From Bidens hawaiensis (taxonomy: Eukaryota; Streptophyta; Magnoliopsida; Asterales; Asteraceae), in the NCBI GenBank assembly GCA_021521415.1, contig JAIQDT010003857.1, forward strand, positions 62,001 to 126,000: 64,000 bases of DNA, in the 5' to 3' direction. The position numbers and the translations under genes are program-made. This document shows, one piece after another, positions 34,437-45,700 of this stretch. Position 1 is the stretch's first letter. Each line of letters begins with the position of its first letter. A model generated the notes under the pieces. The model was not told the origin of the DNA and searched no databases. It saw only the letters and a list, made by a program, of their open reading frames with translations.

Positions 34437-35204
34437 TCTGTGTTTAGTGTTTGTATAAGAACAAATGTAATGGGTATCTCATGATAATTAATTATGTTTT
34501 AATTTTTCAATGAGTTATGTTCTATATTTGCATGTTTAATCCATGAATGACTTATGTTGTTCTAAAAGTCCGTAGTCGATCATGCTTGTGGGAACAAGTA
34601 TGAAGGTAAGACTATTATGAACCCGGATTGGTTGATATTCATGTGATGAATATAGGGCATAGGTTTGCCACCAAGGTTCATAGATATTTGTGGGATACAA
34701 ATATTGGACATGATCCGCTCTCAAGGATCACTGCATGGAGTTAGTGCAACTGATCATAAGTAATCCTTGAGTAAAGGCGAGTATCATTGTGTCCTTTGAC
34801 CTGATGCATATTGGATCTGGTTTTTCATCAAGTCTAATAACTTGACTCTCTTCTTTGTTATTTCGGTAACACGATGACGTGTAAGAAAGAGCTCAGATAT
34901 CATATGAGATGTCAACGAGGATGTATGCAGTCAAGATGGGATTTGTTCCTCTTATGTGTTGAGAGTTTAGATGTCTAAGGCCTGTTAAGTTAAATCATTG
35001 AGAGAATGATCACTCTGTGTCTCTTCGATTTGACAGGACATCTAGTAACAAAGGGATGTAATGATAAGACTTACCTATATCATATCAAGTATGGACTTGA
35101 AGGGGATGATGTTATTGAATGGCACTTAGTCAAACACACTAGGGGTGGTGACCTGTTGTTAGGCGGTATTCACCATTAGCATTAACATCTTATGAGTCAC
35201 GAGC

Positions 35205-35215
35205 AAGTGGGAGAT
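35205..35215 (+). promoter_or_regulatory. Polypurine tract of copia 1
   Basis: AAGTGGGAGA immediately before the 3' LTR primes plus-strand synthesis. The 34437-35204 stretch between the stop codon and this tract is a noncoding 3' region. Confidence 0.8.
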
Positions 35216-36227
35216 TGTTGGAATACCGTATGCCCGAGACACATAATTAGGTTAATGTGGCTAGTTGTGTTTGATCCAAGTCGGGTCATACCCAATAACG
35301 AGTTAGACACACACCAATTATGTATTTGTTAAGATAAGATCTATGAGACAAATACAGAACACGATACATTCAGAAAATCGGGTTTCTGAATACTTACTTG
35401 AAAGTGTTAAATAAATTAATTGGTTAATTTATTTATTCAAATAATTATTATTGGAATGATTATTTAACTATGTGTTCTTTTATAAAATGGTTTATAAAAG
35501 ATGGGGTGTTTATATATTTTATAAAGTATAAAATAACAATAAAAAATAAATAAATAAATAAATATATATATTTGGGGCCGGTTTTGGGTGGGCCCCACAC
35601 CCCAAAGTATTGGTCAAACTTTGTCATGGTTTGGTGGAGCTTGAGTGATCTACACTTGACTATAATCTAACACCATGTATGAATGATTTGATTGTGTGTT
35701 GAGTGTGAATATATATATATATTCTAACAAGCAACACATGTTTTTTTTCAAGTAAGAAAACCACAAGACTTTCTTTCTTTCTTTGTTCTTGCTTACGGCC
35801 AAGATCAAAAGGAGGCTCGGGTCTCGATTATTCGTGTTCAAGCTCCCTAACAAAGTTCGGTGTGTGTTGGAGGCTCGGGGTATCTTCCGTTTGAGGATTT
35901 TCCCTTTGAAAGTCTAGCATCAACATCATCATCTTCTTCAACATCAACTACACTCTTAAAAGGTTAAGAATGTAAGTGTTTATAGCTTTGATAGTTTAGT
36001 TTTCCCGTATCATTTGATCCTTGCTTCGGGTTTCTAATAAATAGATTATTGGTAATCTTATGACATGAATAAACTTGGTTGTTCATGAACACATTTCCTA
36101 TAAACTTGTATATATACATATATAAACACATGGATACATATGTTTAGTTTATTTATATCACGCTTCCGCCTTAATTGTGACTAGTTAAATGGTTAACTAA
36201 GTTTAAAATATCCATAGAAACCCAACA
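35216..36227 (+). repeat. 3' LTR of copia 1
   Basis: 1012 bp, nearly identical to 27723-28733. Its right side returns to the Tat 5' LTR after the CACAG target duplication. Confidence 0.97.
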
Positions 36228-36316
36228 CACAGATCCAAGAGAACCATCGGTGAAATAACCTAATCACACCCGAGGAAAGTAGATCGTCTACCAGCGAGTC
36301 GATCCACGTCTCTTCA
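36228..36316 (+). repeat. 5' LTR of the Tat element, second part
   Basis: AGATCCAAGAGAACC to CACGTCTCTTCA, identical to the end of the 3' LTR (47808-47893). Confidence 0.93.
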
Positions 36317-36317
36317 T

Positions 36318-36324
36318 TGGCGCC
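36318..36324 (+). promoter_or_regulatory. Probable primer binding site of the Tat element
   Basis: TGGCGCC starts one base after the LTR. It matches the first bases of the plant tRNA-Asp primer site (TGGCGCCGTTGCC); the match then weakens (ATCCGCTG). Confidence 0.55.
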
Positions 36325-36390
36325 ATCCGCTGTTACAACGGCAACAAGATCTCGTCAGATCTATATAAAAAAAAAAAACCAATTTTCACC

Positions 36391-38784
36391 ATGGTTTCTG
36401 GCGTTCGTAACGTTGATCAAGTTCTGGAGGATATTGAACGTGAGGATGTTAATGAGGGACAACAGTTTCTGAGGGCGCCGCGTGATTCTACGCGCGCCAC
36501 CAGTAACCGTCCTTTCATCACAACTCCTCATGGCCAGACTGAAACTCCTCCAGACGATCTCACGTTACAAAATCTTGCCGGCGCGAAACAAAAAGGACCA
36601 ATGGGTCCAGAAGATGAAACAAATGACCCTAAGGAATGGCTCATAAACGAGCAACGACGTCTAATGGACAAGTACAATGAGATGGTCAAACAGAAAAAGT
36701 TAGCCGACTTAACACAAAGGCTAGCGTTTGACAAGCAAGCCATTCAGGGAACAAAAAGGGCGCGCGCGCCGGAAGATGGTCATTCCATTCACACTGCACA
36801 CACTGAGTTCAGTGATGAAGAAGTGCACAGCATGAGGAAAACGCGAGATACTCATGCAGGAGGCTCACAGCTCCGCGCGCCTGTGAACATGGCGCCTGGA
36901 GCCAGAGCCGATCTGGATCTGCGCATGCCGTACAGCCCACCAGTTAGAGGGCAAGTGGACGTAACCACACCGTATAGACCAGCCATCTTGGTGAAACATT
37001 CAAAGTTCACTGAGCGCATCGCGAAGGCTCCCATCCAGCACAAAACCAAGATGCCAAGTGGTTTGGGTAAATATGACGGCACAACAGATCCAGACGATTT
37101 CTTGCAAGGTTTTTACAACACGAGAAACCTAGAGAGCTGGACGATGCCAACATGGTGTCACATGTTTGCTCGCTGCCTCACGGGCGCGGCGCGTGTCTGG
37201 TTCGAGAGCTTGCCGACTGGGCAAATCGATGGGTTCATGGAACTATTGGAAAAGTTCCAAGCCCACTTCGTACAGCAGCGCAGACACACGCGCGACCCTG
37301 ATGACATCATGCACTGCGTGCGCAGGAATGATTAAACGATTGAAGACTACATCACACGTTTCAATCAGGAGTCTCTGGCAATCGGAGGTATAACTGAGCA
37401 ACTCCTGCGCGTGGCCTTTATACAAGGCGCGCGCAGTGATCAACTCCGCCGAGCTCTCGTAAGCAGAGATGGCATGCCCACCACGTGGGCCAAGTTAATG
37501 GAAGCATCGCGAGTTTTCGCGAGAAATGAAAAACAAATTGCCCAAGATAGGGCAAGAGAAAGAGCGCATCAAGCTGAGTCACCGCGCAGCAAAGAAAAAA
37601 GGGGCAAACAGAACTCTGTATGGTCCAGGTTGCAACCAACCAGTTTTTCTTCCGCAGAAAAGCAGGCGCAACCAAGCTCACCCCAGCCCCAAAAAGATGT
37701 TCGTAATCGCGGGGAAGATGACAAGAGGGAAGGCGGCAGAGATCCTAACAGACCTCTGCCAAGAATATGGACTCCCCTCACCAAAACGCCTTCACAGGTG
37801 TTAAGCACTGAGAACGTCCAATTCAAAAGCCCCAAGCCACTACACCACAAGGGACCATCAGACAGTGGCAAGTACTGTGAATTTCACAAGTCCACAGGGC
37901 ACAACACTGATGCATGCCACCACTTTAAGGATGCAATTGAAAAGGACGTGAAATCAGGCAAGCTGGCTCACCTGGTGAAAAACTCAAGACCAGAAAATGA
38001 ACAATCAGGAGCATCAGCCAGCAAAAAGTACAAAAGAATCTGTGTAGCCGAGGGAGGAAGGCAAGGGCAAACATCAAGAAAGAGAAGCGCGCAAATCCAA
38101 GGAGATTGGCGCGAGCAACAAGTAATCTTCCCAAGAATCAGGGGAGGCCCTTCTATCAGCAGTCCTCTTATCATCACTACACACATTGCTCATTACGAAG
38201 TGTCAAAAGTCCTGGTGGACACTGGCAGCGAATCGGACATCATGTATGAGCAATGTTTCAGAAAACTGGATCCGGCAGACCAAGCAAGGCTTGAAATTGT
38301 GAATGCACCAATCTCTGGTGTTTCAAATGAAATCATTCATCCCCTAGGTCAAATACAATTTGAGCTAACTATGGGGGATGAGAAACACAAGCGAGCCGAA
38401 GTTGTTAACTTCTTGGTCTTGCCTACCACTTCTTGCCACAATATGATCTTGGGTAGGGGAACGATTGCCCAATTCAACGCCATACCGTCGCCAGCGCACG
38501 GCGCGTTGGGGTTCCCAACACCAACAGGTGTAACTTTTGTATACCGGGATCATTTGTGTGCAGTGACAAGTACTCCGCGGGAGGGGAGAATGAAACTTCC
38601 AATGGCAGACAACGCGCCAGAGGAATGGATTCTCAACCCAAAATTCCCGGAGCAGAAGATCACAATTGGCGCAACGATATCAGACGACACGAGGGTGAGA
38701 ATGAAAAGATTGCTCACAGCATATATGTCGGTCTTCGCGTGGCAACACTCTGATATGACTGGGGTTCCGCGAGACCTGGCATAG
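36391..38784 (+). pseudogene. Tat gag-protease region with one internal stop
   Basis: One reading frame (MVSGVRNVDQVLEDI) continues from 36391, interrupted by TAA at 37333-37335 in the middle of gag (HCVRRND-stop-TIEDYITRFNQES) and ended by TAG at 38782-38784. A gag (retrotrans_gag) domain spans both sides of the first stop. It includes KMPSGLGKYDGTTDPDDFL before it and FNQESL after. A CEFHKSTGHNTDAC zinc knuckle follows near 37876, then an aspartic protease with VLVDTGSESD near 38209. The frame is continuous with the RT ORF at 38839. Without readthrough only a truncated gag is made. Confidence 0.88.
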
Positions 38785-41700
38785 CATTCTCTCAACACCT
38801 TCAAGTCTGTAGAGCCAATTGCTCAAAAGAAGAGAGTCATGGGGGATGAGAAAGCGAGGGCCATGAATGAGCAGGTTGAGGATTTACTGCGCGCAAACAT
38901 CATCCGCCCGATACGATACCAGACGTGGGTAGCCAATCCTGTGATGGTAAAGAAAAGTAACGGGTCGTGGAGGGTGTGCATTGACTTCAAGGACCTCAAC
39001 AAAGCGTGCCCAAAAGATTGTTACCCCCTCCCAAACATCGATGCAAATGTGGACTCCGTGGCGCCATTCAAACTCAAATGTTTCCTGGATGCCTACAAGG
39101 GCTATCACCAGATTCAAATGGCACCACAAGACGAGGACAAGACCGCATTTAGAACCGACAAGGGTGTTTTTTGCTACACAAAAATGCCCTTTGGTTTGAA
39201 GAATGCGGGCGCCACCTACCAAAGACTTATGGATGCCGTTTTCAGCGAGCAAATCGGAAGAAACCTAGAAGTCTATGTGGATGATTTGGTGATTAAGAGC
39301 AGGGAGGAAAAGCAAATGCTCAAAGACATCGAAGAAACACTTGGGCGCCTAAAGGAAGTTAACATGAAGCTCAATCCGAGCAAATGCACCTTCGGCGTAC
39401 TAGAGGGAAAATTTCTAGGTGTAATGGTCACCAAGGATGGTTTCAAGGTGAACCCTGAGAAGGTGGAGGCCATCCTTGACATGCCCTCGCCATCCACCAT
39501 GAAAGAAGTTCAGAAGCTGAATGGTAGATTGGTATCAATCAACAGGTTCCTAGCGAACCATGCAACCAAATCTACCCCATTTGTCAATACATTGAGAAAC
39601 TGCTTAAAGAAAAGTCAGTTCAAATGGACTCCTGAGGCCGAGCAAGCTTTCAGTGAGATTAAAGAATGTTTGATAAATCTGCCCGCGCTCACAGCTCCAC
39701 TTCCTGGTGAAACTTTGACATTGTATCTATCAGCAGGAGAGCGCGCCATCGGCGCAGTATTATTGGTCGATCGCAAGGGAATCCAAACGCCAATATACTA
39801 TGTGAGTCGGGTGCTGACAGATCCTGAGACGCGCTACTCCATCATGGAAAAGTTAGTTTTGTCACTAACACACGCGTCGCGCAAGCTTCATAGATATTTC
39901 AATGGTCATCCCATTGAAGTTCTGACTGGTTACAACATCCAGCAAGTTTTGCGGCGCCCAGCGCTCTCGGGAAGGCTGACAAAGTGGGCGCTGGGATTAG
40001 GCGAGCACACGATCGCCTATAAGCCCCGTCCAGCAATAAAGGGACAAGTCTTGGCTGATTTCATTGCAGAAGTCCCCGAAGGAAAAATTGAAGAGGCTCA
40101 GCGCGAGGTAGACCCTCCGCGAGCCAATGATGAAGAAAATGTTTGGAGATTGTTCACTGACGGAGCTTCAAACAACGAAGGGTCCGGCGCCGGCCTAAAA
40201 CTGGTGGATCCAGAGAATCATGAATATACTTACGCCATCAGGTTGGACTTCAAAAGCACCAACAATGAGGCTGAGTATGAAGCCCTGCTGGCTGGCCTAC
40301 GCATCGCGCAAAAATTCGGAGTTAAAAAGCTAGAGGCCCATGTTGATTCATACTTGGTAGCAGCACAGGTCAATGGCCTTTATGATGCCAAGGAGAACAC
40401 CATGCCTCTATATCTAGAGCAGGCGAAAAAGCTCATCGAGCAATTTGACTGCTTCAGAATCATTCATATTCCGCGCAGTGAAAACAAATCTGCAGACGCG
40501 CTGAGTAAGATGGCATCAACCAGTTTTGATCACTTTGGCAAAGATGTCAGGGTAGAAGTAATGAGCAACCCGTCGGTGGTAGTGAAGTCTGTCCTGGTAA
40601 CTCATACAACCCCTTCATCATGGATAACTTCAATAATGGAATTCTTGAAGGAGGGAAAGGTACCAGATGATCGCGCGCAAGCGAGGAAGATAAGACACAA
40701 GGTGCAGAACTATGAACTGCTTGATGGTACATTATATCGACGATCTTATCTTGGGCCGCTCATGAAATGCCTAGATGCTGAGGAAGCAAGCTATGTGATC
40801 AGAGAGATACATGAAGGAATCTGTGGAATACATGCTGGCCCGCGCATGGTGGTTGCCAAGGCAATGAGCGCAGGTTACTATTGGCCTGGCATGTACTTGG
40901 ACGCTCTAAAAGAGATCCAAAAATGCAAAGCATGTCAGAGCTATGCGCCAAACACCATGCGGCCAAAGAACAACTTGATTCCGGTGACCTCCGCATGGCC
41001 TTTCCACAAATGGGCAATCGACATTGTGGGTCCCCTACCGCAAGCGCCTGGGCGAGTAAAAGTTTTGGTAGTGGCAGTAGACTATTTCACAAAATGGGTC
41101 GAAGCTAAGCCATTAGCAAAAATCACAGCCGAAGCGATGAAGCAGTTTATTTGGAGCCACATCATATGCCGTTTTGGCTTGCCCATGGAAATTGTGAGCG
41201 ATAATGGCAAGCAATTCACTGACAAGAAGATATCTAGCTGGCTCAAGGAATTGCGCATCAACCAAATTTTCACTTCAGTTTATCACCCTCAGGGGAATGG
41301 CCAAGTGGAGCGCGCGAATCAAAGCTTGTTAAATGGGCTGAAGAAAAGTTTGGAGGGAGAATCCCATTCTTGGGTCGAAGAGCTACCTAATGTCTTGTGG
41401 GCACACAGGACATTAAGCAAAACCAGCAATGGCGAATCCCCGTTCAGCCTAACCTATGGAACGGAGGCAATGATTCCAGCAGAAATTGGATGCCCATCCC
41501 ATAGAGTGCTCATGATGAACAAGATTGATAACGAGCGCGAAAGGAGGTTGGATCTCAACTTACTTGAAGGGCGCAGAGAGGCGGCTATCATCAGTGAAGC
41601 CAAGTACAAGAAAAAGCTGGAAAAATATTACAACCAGCGCGTGAAAGAATGCCACTTCAAGAAAAATGACTTTGTCCTTCGAAACAATGAAGCGAGCCGC

Positions 41701-41853
41701 GCGATACCCCCGGGAAAAATGTCCCCCAATTGGGAGGGACCTTATCAAGTCTTGGAAGAATTGGGAAAAGGCGCATACGCCTTAAAAGATTTGAATGGAA
41801 AGAAGATCCCGCGCGCATGGAACGCAGCACAACTTAGAAAATGTTTCATGTAA
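38785..41853 (+). CDS. Tat RT-RNase H-RNase H-integrase
   Basis: After the TAG at 38782 the same frame runs open to 41853; the longest ATG-initiated part starts at 38839 (MGDEKARA). RT has VCIDFKDLNKACPKD and the catalytic YVDDLVIK near residue 145. A first, degenerate RNase H follows (LYLSAGERAIGAVL, catalytic Asp missing). A second, archaeal-type RNase H begins LFTDGASNNEGSGAG near 438 with NNEAEYEALLAGL. The integrase has HEGICGIHAG...CKACQ near 657-700 and the D,D,E residues at WAIDIVGP, VSDNGKQF and HPQGNGQVERAN. The dual RNase H is diagnostic of the Tat lineage. The domains look intact, so the protein could act if the two stops upstream are read through or if gag is supplied by another copy. 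Confidence 0.93.
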   Translation, partial: HSLNTFKSVEPIAQKKRVMGDEKARAMNEQVEDLLRANIIRPIRYQTWVANPVMVKKSNGSWRVCIDFKDLNKACPKDCYPLPNIDANVDSVAPFKLKCFLDAYKGYHQIQMAPQDEDKTAFRTDKGVFCYTKMPFGLKNAGATYQRLMDAVFSEQIGRNLEVYVDDLVIKSREEKQMLKDIEETLGRLKEVNMKLNPSKCTFGVLEGKFLGVMVTKDGFKVNPEKVEAILDMPSPSTMKEVQKLNGRLVSINRFLANHATKSTPFVNTLRNCLKKSQFKWTPEAEQAFSEIKECLINLPALTAPLPGETLTLYLSAGERAIGAVLLVDRKGIQTPIYYVSRVLTDPETRYSIMEKLVLSLTHASRKLHRYFNGHPIEVLTGYNIQQVLRRPALSGRLTKWALGLGEHTIAYKPRPAIKGQVLADFIAEVPEGKIEEAQREVDPPRANDEENVWRLFTDGASNNEGSGAGLKLVDPENHEYTYAIRLDFKSTNNEAEYEALLAGLRIAQKFGVKKLEAHVDSYLVAAQVNGLYDAKENTMPLYLEQAKKLIEQFDCFRIIHIPRSENKSADALSKMASTSFDHFGKDVRVEVMSNPSVVVKSVLVTHTTPSSWITSIMEFLKEGKVPDDRAQARKIRHKVQNYELLDGTLYRRSYLGPLMKCLDAEEASYVIREIHEGICGIHAGPRMVVAKAMSAGYYWPGMYLDALKEIQKCKACQSYAPNTMRPKNNLIPVTSAWPFHKWAIDIVGPLPQAPGRVKVLVVAVDYFTKWVEAKPLAKITAEAMKQFIWSHIICRFGLPMEIVSDNGKQFTDKKISSWLKELRINQIFTSVYHPQGNGQVERANQSLLNGLKKSLEGESHSWVEELPNVLWAHRTLSKTSNGESPFSLTYGTEAMIPAEIGCPSHRVLMMNKIDNERERRLDLNLLEGRREAAIISEAKYKKKLEKYYNQRVKECHFKKNDFVLRNNEASRAIPPGKMSPNWEGPYQVLEELGKGAYALKDLNGKKIPRAWNAAQLRKCFM

Positions 41854-41926
41854 AAAATGTCAAGTTTGTAATCAAGGCTTTTTAAGCCATTATGAATAAT
41901 GATACGCGCTATCTTCTCTTAATGTG

Positions 41927-42260
41927 AATTCTATTACCTTTGGCATACATGTTTCACACTTCCCTTTATTGGTTTTGAGCAATATGACAACATTGTATTG
42001 ACATCAAAACGAAATAAAACGAAGTAAAACATACATGCGCGAGCTTCAAGCTCAAACGCGTTAACGAGTCTTAACTCTAAAACGTCAGGGCCTTAGCCCA
42101 ATTCTATTACCTTTTGCATACATGTTTCACACTTCCCTTTATTAATTTTGAGCAATATGACAACATTGTATTGACATCAAAACAAAATAAAACGAAGTAA
42201 AACATACATGCGCAAACGCGTTAAAGAGTCTTAACTCTAAAACGTCAGGGCCTTAGCCCA
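41927..42260 (+). repeat. Tandem duplication (period 173 bp) after Tat pol
   Basis: Unit 1 starts at 41927 and unit 2 at 42100, both with AATTCTATTACCTTT, CATACATGTTTCACACTTCC, ACGTCAGGGCCTTAGCCC. The second copy lacks about 12 bp (GAGCTTCAAGCT). Confidence 0.9.
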
Positions 42261-42772
42261 ATAATGTGAGCCTTAGCTCAAATCACTCACAACATCCATC
42301 CTACATACTGCGCAGCCTGACCATAAAACACCTAAACACAACTAAGGTAAAGCAAATGCCAAAACATAGTTGTTAAGGTCTCAGGTTGGGGTCGCGCATG
42401 AAATTGTAGTGGATATCGGAGTAACACATTGACACGTAAAGGCTAAAAAACTCATAATTCCATAAATGCGCGATAACGTCGCGCAAAAGAGGAATAATGA
42501 AAACGCCAAGACACGTGTCAACATAATCAAGATATGGCAAAATCACTTACAATATGACAAGGGTTAAGTATAATAAATTCCTTACAACCTTGTTCTTATT
42601 CCAACGTGCAAGCATATCTTATATTCAACATGCAATATAAAGAGATGAATGGGGAATGCGCAAGATGCGAAGAAGGGAAAAACAAAATATCATTCCAAAG
42701 CATTGAAATTTACAAGTTTACAAGATGAGATACAAACTACAAATAAAAATAAAAAAAAACATGAAGGGCTTC
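42261..42772. other. Noncoding region 3' of the antisense gene
   Basis: Nothing was recognised. On the minus strand it is the expected place for the 3' UTR of the antisense gene. Confidence 0.4.
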
Positions 42773-45700
42773 TCAAGTCTCCACGTTGACATCAGCCTCT
42801 TCATCATCCTCATCATCGCCCTCAGCATCTGGCGCAGCCTGCTCCTCATCATCTCCAAACTGACCATAGTCAAGTTGTTCATCTTGAATGGAGTCTTCTA
42901 GCACAACAGTGTCAGGAGCGGATCCTTTGGCCACGCCAGAGCCGCTTGCAGGAGCAGTATTCCCCGCGCCATCATCGCCGCCGCCAGCCCCCTCGCATTC
43001 GTCAAGTAACTTCTTAAGCGCGCCGAGATCGGGCTGGTCAGCAAGCGCGGATATCTGCAAATCATAAGGAAAAATATGAGTACAAAAATACTTGGAAAAT
43101 AAATCAAAGTAATCTCATTAAAGTTAAAGTACCTGCCCAAGGATGGGAATGGGAGTATTCAAATACTTCTCCCCCATCGCGGCCATGTCCGCGCAGGCAG
43201 CGTCGCTCTGATAAGGGTATTCGGATGGGTTCTTCTTCAGCATCCCATATTCATAGCCATCCGTAAACCCTTCAGCTCGACCAACCAAGCGCGCGGCAGC
43301 GTTGCAATCCATCACAAGGGCCTGAAACTTGTCTGAGTATTTCATCGCGTAAGCGCAACGAGTCATGCCCTGTGAGATTAGCCAATGGCGATCCTGCGCG
43401 AGGCCAGCAACAGACGTCTCGAGGGCAGGAACCTGAGAGTTTAATAACTCAACAGTTTCCTTAGTCTTTTTCAGCTCCTCTTTGTCGGACGCTGCTGCCG
43501 CCAAGGTTTCTTCTTTTTCCGCCTGCGCAGAATCAAGTGCTTCCTGGCTAGACGCTGCCATCGCCAAGGCTTCATCCTTCTCGGCCTGCACGGACGCCAG
43601 TTCCTTCTTCAGGCGCGCAACCTCACTCTCTCCAGTGATGATTTTTCAGTGATAGACTGGACAAGAACCTGGTCACGCGCCTCCGCCTCCAGCTCCAAGT
43701 CGCGCGCTCTGCGCGCGTACTTGGCCGCGTCCGCCTCCGCCGCCTGCAGCTTCTCCCGCGCAGCCTGAAGCTCATGACCGCGCTTCACGAAGGCGCTGTT
43801 GGCACTTGCTCTGTTCTCACTGAGCTCTGCTTGGAGCTTCTCAGCTCTCTCGCGAGCATCAGAAAGATGCCAAGCAGACACCTTAGCCTCTTGCTTGGCT
43901 TCCGCAAGAGCATCACGTACTTTTACGTAATCAGAGCGAAGCTCTTGGGAGGCAGCAAAGAAGGCCGACCCAGCAAACATATGATCGTTGAGCAAGTCGT
44001 CGCGAGCGCGGTCCTCCTGGAACCTCCTTTCAGATGGAGGCACAGCATGAGTCCAGAATTCCGCACACACACCCATGGACTGAAATGTGCTGTCTTCAGT
44101 AATAGTCCATCTCGGGCGGTAAATGTGATCGGCTTCCTGCAAAAACAAAGTAATTATCTAAGTCATCAAGACATTAACATGCAAGTCCGCGCAGCGGAGC
44201 AAAGAAAGAACAAATACCTGCGGGGATGAAGCAGAAAAGTCAGCGCCAGCCCCACGAGAAGGCTCCGCCGCGAAGCCTCGTGGCGCAGCAGGACTGGCGC
44301 GACCGCGGTCGGAGTCTTCAACTTCAAACTCCTCATCCTCCTCGGAAACAGGCCTTTTCTCCTGCGACCTAGCGCCAAAATCGGTCTCGCGAGGAGGGCT
44401 GTGCGCAGGAGGAGGTGAGGGAGGTCTCGACGCCGCCAGGTCGGCGCGCAAAACGGCCTCCTGCTCCTTAGTAATCCCGATGAGGGGAGATTCATCGCTT
44501 GCAGGAGCAGGAGCAGAGCCAACGGCGCTGGCACCGGCGCCAGGAGTGCCGCCAGCAGCTACGGCTTCTATGAAAAAATCAACAAAAAGAAATGGTTCAT
44601 GACTTGATCTAAAAGAAAGTCAGAAAATAAGAGCGCAATACATACCTTGGTGCAACTCCGTTCGCGAAGCAAACATCGCCATGAAGTCCATTCTACCCTT
44701 CTTTGATGGTAAAACAGGGGACTTCGACGCGACCTCCGGCGCAGCGTCGGCATCTTGTTGCGCTGTCGCCGGCTCTACAAACATTTGAGTGAGCAAAGAT
44801 TCATTAGTAATTCTATCAGAATCGCGCTCATAGTGACATAAAGGATAAGCAAAGTATACCTGTCGAAGGCGCAACACCGCTGCCCTTTTCCGCCGCGCGA
44901 AGGGAGGAGGTAGTGGCACCATACCTCAGGTGGACAGGAGGTCTGCCCACTTTTTGAGGAAGGGAAGACAGGGAAACCTTGGTGGTAAACTCCTGGGTTT
45001 TCCCAAATCCCCCCGCCTGAGTAGGAGGATCCTGAACAACAGGGGCAACATCTTTCTTCTGTTTCTTACTGGCCCCCGCGCCAGTTTTCCCCTTAGCTTT
45101 ACGCTTTAGTTGGGGCGCCTCCTCCTCCTCCTCCTCCTCTTCCGCGAGCTCTAGCTCGTAGTTTTCGAGCGCATCTACAATACACGCAACAGAAGTGTTA
45201 GCAAAATTTGGTATTATAAAGGAAAATGCATAAGTACAAAGGATTACCAGGCGCATCGCTGTCGAAGACAAATCCCAGATCAACAGGGATGAACATGTCA
45301 TCAAAGCGATCGGGGAAACCAACCTCCCCAGCGCCGAGCGCGACGGAGCCACCCTCCATATGCTCATCATATGCGGCGTGGATATACTCCTTGGTGACTG
45401 CACAAAACAAGTCAAATGATATCAGCAAAAAGATAAGTATTCGCGCAGAAGTAATGCAATGAGATCAACTTACACAAGCCGTCAACTTGGATCACGGGCT
45501 CAGTCGCGCTGTCAGCCCACCTCCTGCTCATACCCACCCCCACCAGCGCCTCCTCACAAATTTTCTTGGCGGGGGATGGTTCAGCAGTCAACTTATTAAC
45601 CCAGGCGCCAGTTGGGTTCTTAAGGACACCCACATCCGCAGGCGCAGAAGAGATCTCGCGCATGGTCATGCGGATGGGGATCACACCAGCCCTGATGTAA

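Larger units (their letters stand above)
27723..36227 (+). mobile_element. Ty1/copia LTR retrotransposon 1, apparently intact
   Basis: The LTRs are 27723-28733 and 35216-36227 (TGTTGG to CCAACA), inserted in the Tat 5' LTR with the 5-bp target duplication CACAG (27718-27722 and 36228-36232). It has a primer site, a long leader, one uninterrupted gag-pol ORF and a polypurine tract. The two LTRs differ at only about three positions (a one-base A-run length change and two substitutions), so it is very young. Confidence 0.97.

Noticed and set aside
37411..38134. Shadow ORFs opposite Tat gag and pol
   Set aside because: They overlap real domains in other frames and have no recognisable product.
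43774..44229. 151-codon plus-strand ORF opposite antisense exons 6 and 5
   Set aside because: Shadow of the antisense exon; crosses an intron of that gene; no domain seen.
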